From Annulohypoxylon bovei var. microspora (taxonomy: Eukaryota > Ascomycota > Sordariomycetes > Xylariales > Hypoxylaceae), in NCBI GenBank assembly GCA_022836615.1, contig MU405287.1:122161-186160 (forward strand): a stretch of 64,000 bases of DNA. The letters run 5' to 3'. The position numbers and the translations under genes were made by a program. Below are positions 1 to 11,285 of this stretch, piece by piece. The notes beneath the pieces were generated by a model. That model searched no databases. It was not told where the DNA came from and saw nothing but the letters and a program-made list of their open reading frames with translations. The first letter of the stretch is position 1. Every line of letters starts with the position of its first letter.

Positions 1-232
1 CCCCAACTTTGGACCAACTTTGAACCAACCTTGGGAGTTGCCCAACTTCGCATAGCCACGCCTAATCGCACACCACTTGTCCATTATTCCCCCAAGGCTG
101 TGCTAGTGTGCTGGCAAATCAAACGATACTCGTCGTCCAATTCACCTAGGTATTCAAACAACGAATCGGCGTCTCTTGAAACGAGGAATCAGGATACTAA
201 GGTGGCCAGGGCCAGCATAGAAAAGACCGTCC

Positions 233-626
233 ATGTCACACAAAACCCGCATGGATTACGAGGCGGAGGTGCGGTCGTGGGGTTTTCATCACGTCTTCAC
301 CTGGACGGACGGCCCGTATGTTTCGACATACCTACCTACCTTAGACTATGCCCGATCTACCATGCCTAAGGCGATGCGACGAAGCCTGACTACCTAAGAA
401 TGCGATTGCTAACTTGTACGACAGCAACGCGCACTATAAACCGCACTCTCACGCTGGCTTGACAACGCATTTGATCGTCAATGGCCAGCTGACTATCATG
501 TACCCGAAGGATCCCAAGCCCGAGAGGAAGACGTACATCCTCGGTGACCGCATTGATGTCGATGCCGGCCGCATCCACGAGGTCTGGATAGGGAGCGAAG
601 GCTGTACCTATGTCATTGGCGAATGA
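233..626 (+). CDS. Small cupin-domain protein, two exons
   Basis: Exons 233-315 and 425-626, joined through a GTATGT donor and a GCTAAC branch site followed by ACAG, give 94 residues. The join reads smoothly through TWTDGPNAHYKPHSHAGLTT, the first cupin metal-binding motif (His residues in HYKPHSHAGLTTH), followed by the beta strands LIVNGQLTIMYP and the second motif region GRIHEVWIGSEGCTYVIGE. This is a single RmlC-like cupin barrel of the short fungal type. Its substrate is unknown. An alternative in-frame start is ATG 251; upstream the frame is closed by a TAG at 218-220. Exon 1 is short, so the 5' end is the least certain part. No partner gene lies beside it. Confidence 0.72.
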
Positions 627-2811
627 TTCACGTTTGGTGATGACTTGGCGATATGTCAGGTAGCAAACTGATATGAAGAATTTCTGATCAAGTAAAAGTA
701 ATCTTCGCCTCCCCATCAATTAGATCAGGTATGAGCCACAAGTATGTGATTATCCCTCGACCACCTAGCAAATATCTATAGCTCCCCTTTGTAGCATGAT
801 GAGGTGTATGAAGCACAAGTTTCAAGTAGACTTTAGCCATTCGGATATATACCAAATTGTTAGGACAACTTTGTACGAGAGTTAATGCCATCTAGTAGTT
901 ACCAGTCAATGCGATGATTAGTAAGTGGGCTAAATGGTGATAGCAAACACAGACTAGGTGGTCTCAGGTACATCTACTTCATGATAGACGGCATGTCCAA
1001 GAGCCCAATATCGCAATTGAGATCAATTCACCCGTCAAATCGAAACTTGGAATATCCAGGCGTTCAGCCCGTATTCAATGCAGGTAGTGGCAGTGTTTTC
1101 GGACGCCCTTTGTGAAACCTGATTTGAAGCATCGCCAGGTTTGCCACTTAATTAGCCTGTACACATCCTCGTGTTGTCAGAACATAGTGATGAAAAGCCT
1201 GCCTCCAAAAAGCATGTAATATGTATATGGAAGTGCTAGGGTTTAAAAAGTCCTGATGATCGCTTTAGTCTGCTCGAATTATTCGCCCGACAGTAAGTTT
1301 CTATTATGTTTGTGTCTTGGAGACATGTAATGATACTTGCAAGACGTAGATAGGTAGGTAGGTAGGTACCTAGGTAGATACTAGATTAGGTAGTCTAAAA
1401 AGGCCGAACGCGGTTCAAGGTTGCACAATGGTAAAGTAAAGCTGAAAATTGACCAGTGCGTATGAGAATTTATGTATTAAGTCTCCAGGTAAGTACATTA
1501 TCTTTAGCGGGAAGCTTATGGTAAAATGCTTATAAGAGCTTTCAAATGTGAATAGAGAGGATTCATGGTGCCAAGGTGAGAGAAACCCGTTTGAGATAAT
1601 AGCTGTCACAGCCGGCACCATCTAGCATGCATCTCGATCTTGTTGGATTCGAGATTAGAGCAGGCCAGAACTCTTGATAAGAGTTTGAGATGGTGGGGGT
1701 TCGTGAGCACCATGTTTAGGTACGGGACCGGATCGTGCCGATGCTCGCCAAGAATCTTGAACTTTGAAGCATCAAGCAAACTTCAGATTGAACGTTCACG
1801 ATGGACTTTTTTTGGCTTCACGGTTTTGAGCCCCACATACATAGCTTCCGCCCTATCGTATCAGCACGTTACGCTATGACATCAACAGGTAATGTGATAA
1901 TCTGTTTGCTACCTTAGTTGCATACTGCGAGTCTAAAGCCGTAGTGTAACATCGATCCTGATGCTTGGGGAGGTTTGTATCACGATGTTACCAACAAGTC
2001 CAAGTGTAAATTCATGAGTTGCGGGGTTTCAAGGTTTATGTTATGTTGAGGGCTGCGCGGGGTCAGGTATGACAAGTACCTATTCTTAGACAGATATGTT
2101 GCTAGTCTTGGATGGTTCACACACATTTTGCTCAAGTTGTCGGAAGCGGTTGGTCGATGGCGGCTGTCGGGTAACAGAATATCAGTCTACTTTAGGAGAT
2201 GCCTACATTCAATAGTGTCGTCCAGCATTAACTTGTCCATAGTGTACATACTACGTCGTCGTATGAGTATATACCTACCCAGTAGGTGAAGAATAGAATA
2301 AATATCGTAATTGGGAAAATCAAACTTCATAAGAGTCTCTTATGTTATGCTCGTTCATCTTGATTCTTATAGGTAACTACTGTAAACTTGACAGTTAGAT
2401 TAACCTTAAGTATTTCCCCACGTGTCTTTCTGCACCTCCGTTTGTTTGATCAACTCGAATTAATCTACTCGATCAGCCGCATGCTTCTCTTGCGGGGTTT
2501 CAAAGCTTGCGTAAGATCACGCGTGGAGTATGCAGTGGCACGGTAGAAGAATAGGCGCCTACGAATGAGGATGAAGAGTGGTCTAATCTGTGATCTGCGC
2601 CAAGGGAATTGAAAGTCTAATGTGTGCTTCGTGCATTCCCAGCTGCACATTGTTGATGGTGTCGAGAGGCTTTATATGGTTTCTCGTTATCTACTTCGTA
2701 GGGGAGGGAGATCGATAACTCACTTATCTTCTCGCGTCCGCGTCGGCATCGACGTTGAGTTGGGGATTTCCTGACCGCCACTGATAGATGCCTAGGCCCG
2801 CAGATCCTGCA
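627..2811. other. Intergenic, no gene seen
   Basis: No frame here reads as a known domain, and splicing together the short frames did not give one. A cluster of GGTAGGTA/TACCTAGGTA motif copies lies at about 1351-1380. The right part adjoins the transposon target site. Confidence 0.6.
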
Positions 2812-2813
2812 TA

Positions 2814-2875
2814 CTATGGGGGATATAGGAACGGGCCATACCCCCACCGGGTTATCCCTCTTATACTAAAACATT
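2814..2875 (+). repeat. Left terminal inverted repeat
   Basis: It begins CTATGGGGGATATAGGAACG and matches the reverse complement of the right end for about 60 bp. The differences are mostly C in the right copy against T here, in CpA contexts. Confidence 0.85.
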
Positions 2876-4629
2876 ATAATTTTATTTACATTGTTCTTAA
2901 TAATCATTAAATATATAAAGTTTATATTTGGTAAATACATAATTTTGAAGTTAATTTATATTATACCGCTTTTTATTTAATTTTTAACGTAAAAATAACG
3001 GAAATAACATATAATAAAATAACGGTTAATATAAAAGTTTTAACACCTTTTAAACCTCATTAAACGCCGGTTAATAACTTAACGTAAAATAATTATAACC
3101 ATTTAAATTTAATATAATATTTTATATTAAAAATAACGTTATTAATATTATATTTAATATTATTAATAACGATATTTCCATTTATTAATTTATTTAAAAA
3201 TATAATATTTTTTAATTTATTTTTTTTATTTAAATGGTAAATCGTTAAATAAAAAAAAAAGCTTAAAACCTTTAACGTTTAACTTTTAATTAAAAGAAAA
3301 AATTAATTAATTAAATTATAATATAAAAATGTTTTAATTTTATTTCATTTTATAATATAATGAAAATTATAATTTAACATTATAATAAAATTAACGGTTA
3401 AAATTACTTAATTAAAAAAAATTAAATTAAAAGTTTTATATAACGAAATAATAAAATAATAATAAAAATTAATCGTAAAATTAAAGTTAAATAATTTAAT
3501 AATTTTATTTTTAAAATAATTTATTAATATTTTAATATAAAAAAAAATAAATATAATAATATACCTTTTAAATTTATTTTTAATATTAACGAAAAAAATA
3601 TTATAATAAATTTTAATATTATTTTTTATATTAAACTTTTTAAACTTTTTTAATTATTTAATTAATAATTAATTTATTAAAGTTTAATAATTTAATTATT
3701 AATTCATTTAAAACGAAGAAAAGTTTTTTAAAAAATTTATAAAATTAATTATAAACTTTTTTTATTAAATATATAAACGTAATTAATAAAACTTTTAAAC
3801 CGGGGATTATATTTAAAAGAAAAAATTTATAAATTTAATAATTTTAAAAAAAGTTTAAAAAAATTATTAAATGATATTTTATTACATTTAAAAAAAGTTA
3901 AATTAATAATAAAATTATAATTAATTAATTAAAAAATTTTTTTATTAAATAATTTAATAAAATTTAAATTAATTTTATTTATAAATTTTTATTAATATTT
4001 AATAATTATAAAAGTTATATAATAATAAATTTAATTAAATTTTTATAAATTTATAATAATTTTATATTTTTATGATTTATTTTAAATTTTTAATCGCCGA
4101 ATATTTTTAATTTATTTTAATAAAAAATAAATTTATAAAAACTTATTATTTAAATAATATTTTATTTTACTTTTTATTAACGTATATTTTTTATAAATTA
4201 TAACTTTTTAATAACGATTTTTTTAACGTTATAAAAATTTATTATTAAAAATATTTAACTTTTTTAAATAAATTTATTAATTTAATTTTTATTAATAAAT
4301 TAAATTTTATTATTTATTATAATAAAATAAAAAAATAAAAATTATTAATAAAAAACGTATTAATAAGTTTTAAAATAATAAGAAATTAATTAATTAATAA
4401 AATAAAAACCTTTATACATTTAAAAATTTAAAAAAATAAAAAAAAGTTATAAAATAAAAGGATAATTACTTTAATAATTAATAAATTTAACAACCATTTT
4501 TAATCCCCCACAATAATCTAAAAAGTAAAAAACCTAACCATAACCAAATCCCTAAACATTCGAACAACCCTTAGATTAATATTAAAAACTTTTACAAACG
4601 TTAAATCAAAAATTGCGCTATAGGATTAA

Positions 4630-4938
4630 GAAATTCTTTCCTTACAAGCCCAACTCAAGGCTACTAAGCCTAAACGCCAGCACAAAGTCCCAAATCCGAA
4701 CGCAAAATTCATGATAATAACCAAAATGCTTCTAAAAGACAAGCAGCAAATCCCCAAAGCCTACAAAACCATATTAATAGAAGATTCAGACGAAGAAGAC
4801 GAAGAAAACGACAATAAGGACGATGGGGATAAAGGAAGCGAGGAAGAGGAAAATATAGGTCAAAATGAGACTATTTTAATACCAGTTCGTACGCGTTCAG
4901 GGAGGACAATCAGAGCGCCAAATAGGTTTACAAGTTAA
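4630..4938 (+). pseudogene. C-terminal remnant of transposase
   Basis: An open frame running from after stops at 4621 and 4627 to a stop at 4938 reads EILSLQAQLKATKPKRQHKV, then a PNPNAKF segment, then a long acidic stretch (EDSDEEDEEN and similar), ending RTRSGRTIRAPNRFTS. The pattern of a short coiled segment, KPKR basic patch and 'PN-KF' block matches the C-terminal tail of fungal Fot1/pogo transposases as I know them. The DNA-binding and DDE catalytic domains that should precede it lie in the A/T-only part and are unreadable. The frame has stops just upstream, so no functional protein is expected. The family name is an inference from the tail and the TA/TIR structure. Confidence 0.65.
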
Positions 4939-5018
4939 GTCGCTTTTGATCTTTTGATTGATACTATTTTTATAATTTTGCGATTTTTTTCCATATAGCT
5001 AAAAACCTTTAAAAATGA

Positions 5019-5080
5019 AGTGTTTTGGTGTAAGAGGGGTGGCCCGGTGGGGGTGTGGCCCGTTCCTATATCCCCCATGG
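5019..5080 (-). repeat. Right terminal inverted repeat
   Basis: Inverted partner of 2814-2875, followed by TA. It keeps CpA sites (ACACCAAAACAC on the minus strand) that are mutated in the left copy, so it approximates the pre-RIP end. Confidence 0.85.
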
Positions 5081-5082
5081 TA

Positions 5083-7733
5083 TACCAAAGACAGGCATCC
5101 TAAGGCTATGAATGGTTTGTAATAAGTGTTGCGTCAATTCTAGCAAACCACCACTGCATACCTTGAAACACATGGCGGTCGAATATAGAAGGCGGTGACG
5201 AGTATTTGCCATCGCCAGAAAATCGGCATATGCAATTCGTCGGCAGGAGGTGAGGTTTCGGGAGGTCGACACCGAATCAATCCTCCATGATATCTGCATA
5301 TCCTGACCGGGATCAAGTGAGTGGTGTAGAATTACGATTACGACGTTACGGGATCGAGCTCCCTATCACCTCATTCGCTAAACGATTCTACGTGGACTGC
5401 TGACCCGATGGATAGGTAGAGAAGGAAATGTCTTTGATTGGTAAAACATTCTTGTGTTTTGTAAACGCGTGGCGCGTTAGAACCTGAATAAATGACGTTC
5501 TCTGTATTATCGTGTCATTAGTGACTTTGGACGAAATATCGCAACATCTAGAGAGCAATATCGGAAGGACTAGAAAGAGAAGGTGTTCTTTTGATTACCT
5601 GGGTAAGCAGCATCGGTTTGGATGAGACCATCGAGACATTACCAACCGTAGGTAAATTTAAGGATTCGGCTTTGAAAGAATAGAAACCAAGGCCGGAGTA
5701 TTTGCAGCGGTAATCCCTGGTATAACCCTTGTAATATCCTCCCCCGGCTTTGTGGCTGGTCTTGGTCCGCACGGTGAGATGCAACATCAACTGCAATTGT
5801 GCTATCGGAGCTTAGGATTGTCCCATGGGCACAATATGAGCGCCTTTGGCTTTTACCATCGTAGGTACTAGATATGCATGTTGGTGTAAACAAGAAAGAT
5901 CTACCTAGAATGGCTTGAAGCTAGTTTAGGGACGCGTATGTTGGTGATGATAGTATGATGGGCAGGATGGAGTATGAGTGATTGACCATCAGTTGTAAGT
6001 GTAAGAGTTACATATCTGCATACCTACCTACCGGTAGGTAACTAACAAGAGCTGCAAGAGCTCGGCTTCATTCTCGATCCTTTAAATCTTTGGAATCGGA
6101 GGCGACGGGATTAAACCATGTATTTCCGATATATGATTAAAATGGTTAATGAAAGACGTTCCAAATCTAGCATTCCCGGCATGGCAAAATACTTGAAATA
6201 CTTGATCTGACAGAAAAGTGTGAATATTTGCCGGGAGATATTACTTCTGCTATGTATTTCATGCGACGTGATACTCGCCTCCTCTGCTATATTAACAAGG
6301 ATAAGCTTAATGTTTAAGTGATAGCTTCGGATAGATGATTGTTGCTTTACCAGTATTACAACTAGCTTTTCTTAGTTTCGCATAGTACAATGCATAGAGT
6401 TGTAGCCGCATCGCACTAGCTTAGGTCCTAGCTATCAAAGGTCCGTAGTCCTTCATCTGTTGACTTTAGCTCACGGTGTAATGGTAAATAAACCTTATTA
6501 GCTTGCCTCTAGTTTGCCCAAGTTAGGTCTATTCCGGTCTCTTGCGATGGAAGGAATGGCCATTGCAGGGGTATGGAGATCAGACAGGTACAGGAGCAGT
6601 TGGCGGGGCTGTGGTGTGGAAGGTGGAGGTAGGCTAGGTACTTTGATAGGCAACTGCTAAACGCTTACAAGAGATGTACTTTAGCTTCGTCCCGCTTATT
6701 TGAATCTACCTGGGTAGGGAATGGTTCGCGACAGGATGGACATGGGAAAGTCGCTCTTTACTTTCACGTCTCAGTTGCCGCGCAGAAGTAACGTTCAAGT
6801 CTCGTCTTAATTCTCTCTTAGTTCTCCCTAATACTTCTAATGCTTTTCTAATCTTTTTCTAATTCTCCAGATCTCGATGTCCCCATTCAATCCCCATTCA
6901 ACTTAGTCAAGATCAGTTCCAAATTCAGGTTTCTTCTGCGTCAAGATTTCAAAGACCCGCATCTAACACTTCAGCCCACGGCTAATGGTTTCCAATAGCG
7001 GACCTCTCGTGGCTCTTTTGCCTGGCCTAGTTCTTGTTCTTGCTCTCCGTCTCTCACCTCTTGTTTAACTCCACCGTATCATACCTTACCTACATATATG
7101 TAGGTGTACACAACCTCCACTACATAGCTGCACATAGCTTGCGTACACTCGCCGCTCTTCTCGTCTTTGTCTGGCTGTTCGTGTTGATTTACCTCCCCCG
7201 CATAATATACGGGGTCATGGATGCAGATCTCTCCCCAAGGACACATACATGAATAAAGCAACATTGAAGGTAATGTTGCCGCATTCGTTTCGCCTAGGTG
7301 TATAAGCTTGGTACTCGGTCAGTTAACTCCCCCTCGTCCTCTTCAGGTACTTGCCACATACAGACTGAGACAGACACGTTGAAATATGAGATCCTATTAG
7401 TCCGTTATACCATCCATCCTGCATCTCTCTCCCAACCTCTCCAGCTCATGGCCAGACCAATGATAACTTTGCCCACTTCACACATGTAGTTCTGAATCAT
7501 AGAACATAGTTCATGCTTCCTTATTAGCAATCTTAAATCCTACACATGATCTATCTTAGAATACTACCTCTCTCCCTTCCTTTAACTGCCCACACCCATT
7601 TTGATGAAATCTACTTTCTTGGTGTAAACCGTTAACCGCTAATACTTCGTTGAAGCATCTGGCAATGGAACCGCCAATGCTTGTGTAGTAGTAGTATCGT
7701 GCCGGTCTTTCGGCTTTGCCTGCTCTTAACACA
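5083..7733. other. Intergenic, no gene seen
   Basis: No convincing coding region. Two overlapping minus-strand frames at 5548-5893 were considered and set aside. A palindromic cluster CTACCTACCGGTAGGTA lies near 6021-6040. The last 700 bases are pyrimidine-rich and probably hold the promoter and leader of the gene starting at 7734. Confidence 0.6.
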
Positions 7734-10700
7734 ATGGGGAATTCGCTTTCCGCCGATGCGTCACGGAGGGGTCAACGAACAACTCAGAAGTTGTCTAAAC
7801 CTAAGACGGGCAACTTTAACTCAGCTGGCCTGTTGAGTACTACTGGCATTTCGAACTCTACACGTCCTTCACCCGGAACGAGGCGCCTCTCACTTCCACA
7901 AGCTCCCTCATCCGCGACAACATCGCCAGTGATTTCCGAGACAGCCCCCGCGATCCCAGAGGTACCAGCAAATGTATCGGACGACAGGAAAGGGCTAGAA
8001 TTAGGAAGTCGCATATCAAAAAGGCTCTTCCGTTCCAACACCTTTAAAGAATTCTCTAGCCGCCGAAAGAGAAGCGAAGGCGCCGATGTACCAAGTTCTC
8101 AACAAGAGCGTTGGTCTAGTAGGACTAGTTCGTTAATAAATGGACCTGAGGATGGTTATAATTACAACCCAACTCCCATTCAAGGGTGAGTAAATGGCCT
8201 CATGTCCACATTTTTAAACACAAGCTAATATAATGATGTTAGGAGCTTGTCGGTGAACGTATCGCGAACCTCATCTCATTATGATCTTAGATCATATGAA
8301 GCTAAACGACTGCTAAATCTCGTCGAAGAACCGTCCTACGAAGACGACTCTGTGGTTTCAGGGAATCATATGTATATTTCGGAATCACTACATGGCGACT
8401 TCAGAGGTCGACGACCATCAATTCCCGAGACGACCCCAGAGATAACTAGAGCCAACTCTGAAATATCTTTATATACACCGATGCGAAGAAGGTCTTTGAT
8501 GACTCCTGGTATTGCTACTCGCGAAGTACCAGTGGACCCAGGCCCTTCAAAGCCAAGGGTGAGGCACAGCCTTCCCTCAACTCCAGCGCGCCGAGGGTCT
8601 ATAGAGTCACTAGACGGTGAAGCAGCTGGTTTTCCCCCACTATCGATTAACCCAAACCTCATACCGCGTGCTCTTACTCCTTGTGAGGCGGAATATAAAC
8701 AAACAGGCGCTTTTAAACTCGGCACCCTCCGAATCACAAATGGCAGTCCGGCACGGAGTCCTGCTCGTAATCCAGATGAAAATATGGAATTCAGAAGTCC
8801 TGAGCAGCTGTTGGATGGTGAACCGACGGATGATTACTTTGAACCGAAGAAATTTGCCCCAAGCAGCAGGGTCAAAACTGACTTCTCGAGCATAGCCATA
8901 GGGAAAGTTGATGTCCAAAATACCGATAGCTTTCTAACCCCGTCTCAAAAAGCTCCCCCAGATGAAGCGGTCTTTGCACGTTCCGTAGAACCTCAGGCGT
9001 TTACTGAGTTCCCACCTGGGCATCAGTCTGGTCCACTGTCTCATAACGATGATAATCTGAAGGTTCCTCAGATACAAGTCACTAGCAAGAATACAGCTAT
9101 GGAAGATGAGCTGTTTGATGATGAGCAAGAGTTTACATCTGTTGAAATTCTGGATGTGCGGGTGGATACAAACGCGAAATCTTTACCCCCACGTCCAAGG
9201 TTGACAGCCGAAAAGAAAAATTCAAAAGAGATTATCAGGACAGATAGCGGTATTGCGAGTCCAGCGTCAGAGTACTCACACGTGCCCTTGTCCAAGGCAG
9301 ATTCTGGTTACAGCTCTAGTATTTCTCTCCGCTCATTCTCTTCGAAACCATCGGCTCCTGAAAAGGAGCGCGGTTCGGAGAATGAAGTTGAAGCTGTAAA
9401 GAATGCTAATATGAAGCAAAAAGAGAGTATTGGGGGATTAGAAGTTGCGAGTTCTACTACTACGGCGATTGCTGATATCTTTCCTAAGCAACTTGACGAG
9501 ATTTCCCCTCCACCTGTTCCCATGAAAGATCCGCATCTTCTGGCTTTCGTTAGCCCAAAGGGGTCCGGTGAATTGTCCCCTTCTTCCCAGAAAAGCCCTA
9601 AGTCTCCAGGCACCTCGAAGCATAATCAGGCGCCAGAGAGAATTTTATCGCCAAATAACATCCAAATCCAAGCCAATCGCAACTTGAAGATTCATAGAGC
9701 AAGTTTGCATAGCCCGGCCATGTCTAACTCTAGCTTAAGAATTAGCACTGGTATCCGCAAGCCCGGAAAATTCCAGAGATTTTTAAGCGGAGGCCGAGCA
9801 CCGCTTGCCACCTATCGCACGCATCCTACTGAATACACAAGCGTGCCTGCTATCTCTGGGGATATGCAAGCGAGACTTCAAACGCATACAGGATCGATGC
9901 CGATGTCGTTGCGGGGATTAACTTTAAAGTCTGCAGCTAGCAAAGAGACGCTTGGGACCATACTCAGTGTTGGAAGCGCGGAGCTGCTTCAGGATGATGA
10001 TGTGTCTCCCAAAAACTCGGGCGGCCAACTATGGACTTCAGATCGGAATCAAAGAACCCAAATTTCTATTGGATCGACAATTACACACACTACCTCAGTT
10101 TCTACGAAAAAGCCGATTCCCCGGAAGCCTGTACCTATTCGAATTAAAGATTCTAGCCTGGCCGAGGAGTTTACTAAATCGCCGAAAGTCATCAACAAAA
10201 ACTCTGAAGAGAACGAAACAGTTCAAACTGTATCGACGTCTGTTACTAGTGGAGATGTAGAAATCGAAGGTTCCAGTCATATTGTGACAGGAAACAAGAG
10301 AACAAGATACTCTGCGCCTATTCCTCGGCTGACAGGATCAAAGACTACAGCAAGCCATGCAGAAGAGGATTTAGGAATGACCTATACCGGTACTGAGTGC
10401 GGTCTCGAATTGGCACAGGGTAAATTGCACTCCCTGGCATCTCTTGAACTTCCACCAGCTATGCCCAACATCAAATCTTCTAAAAGTCCTCCCCCAGTAA
10501 GCATGAGGACTCGGAATATGAAGTCTCGGCGGGTCTCTGCACCTATTAGACCTCAGTCAACCCCCCCTGAAATGAGATGGTCAGGCCGACCCCCGTACTC
10601 TCGCAGGGGAAGCCAAGAAGGTAATGGGATAGCTCCTGAATTTACTGGTACTTTTGCCTCAAGTCATATTGGTATATCTAGGAGTTATAGCCAGGAAAAT

Positions 10701-11285
10701 TTTCGCACGTTTGATCCCGCACAATATGGCGAGGAGTCTTCTACTCTCCCCACAGCAAATCACTTCCGGACCATGAGCTTGAGATTAGATATTGCAAAGG
10801 CTCAAGTGCCAAATTGGAATGTTCAGGCAGATCACGGACCTACCCTCTCCCGACCTTCATCGTCCGATCACAGCCGCCGAGGTTCACTCGCCAGTCAGTC
10901 TAATCCACAAAGCCCGGCAACCACGGACCCGAGTTTCTTTCAGCGGCAACAATCTTTACATCCTAACCCGCCACTACTACATCGTCGATCTAGTTATGAT
11001 GAGTACAACCTCAAAGCTCAAGATAGCTGTATTAGTGACAATGGCCCCTATCCATCGATCCCTCGCAATGGACGAGCATTTGTCTCAGACCCTTGGAGTG
11101 GCCGGTCAATGTCGATGACGCAACAAGGGGACCAAGAATGGAATCAGCCTGTTCGACATCCTCCGCACGCTCCCCGGAGTCATCAACGACATCGGAGTTT
11201 GGATCAATATGGGAATCCTATGCCCTACCGAGTTCTTCATTCTTATAACTCCCCCGCCTACCGCAACGTCCCAATTTGGAGATGA
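7734..11285 (+). CDS. Large disordered protein with N-myristoylation motif
   Basis: Exons 7734-8185 and 8243-11285 (GTGAGT donor, GCTAATA branch site, TTAG acceptor) give 1,164 residues. The protein starts MGNSLS, a good N-myristoylation signal (Gly2, Ser6), followed by Lys/Arg-rich sequence (RRGQRTTQKLSKPKTGN) that could add membrane binding. The rest is rich in Ser, Pro, Thr and Arg with many RRxS-like sites (RRRSL, RRGS, RRVS), typical of an intrinsically disordered phosphoprotein. The only compact-looking stretch is near residues 160-185 (SHYDLRSYEAKRLLNLVEEP). I do not recognise a catalytic domain. I believe similar MGNSLS-starting proteins occur in related fungi, but the function is unknown. 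The leucine-like codon before ATG 7734 is not a start. Confidence 0.85.

Larger units (their letters stand above)
2814..5080 (+). mobile_element. RIP-degraded TIR DNA transposon, pogo/Fot1-like
   Basis: A 2,267-bp element is bounded by imperfect terminal inverted repeats of about 62 bp (2814-2875 and 5019-5080) and flanked by TA on both sides (2812-2813, 5081-5082), the target duplication of Tc1/mariner/pogo elements. The interior from about 2865 to 4480 is almost pure A/T; many of the remaining C residues sit in ACG, as expected after CpA-to-TpA mutation on both strands (RIP). The right end (about 4490-5080) is much less altered and keeps a readable C-terminal frame of a transposase. The left TIR differs from the right one almost wholly by C-to-T changes at CpA sites. 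The superfamily call rests on TA duplication, length and the C-terminal frame; the DDE catalytic core is destroyed. The copy cannot encode an active transposase. Confidence 0.85.

Noticed and set aside
31..369. 112-codon plus-strand frame at the window start
   Set aside because: It overlaps the first cupin exon in another frame, starts at a non-ATG or weak context and shows no domain. The spliced cupin reading explains the region better.
2465..5299. A host gene interrupted by the transposon
   Set aside because: Minus-strand frames on both flanks (5066-5299 and 2465-2847) were joined across the TA site, but no continuous or recognisable protein resulted.
5548..5893. Overlapping minus-strand frames as a small protein gene
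   Set aside because: No signal peptide, no domain and no convincing splice pair; consistent with chance.
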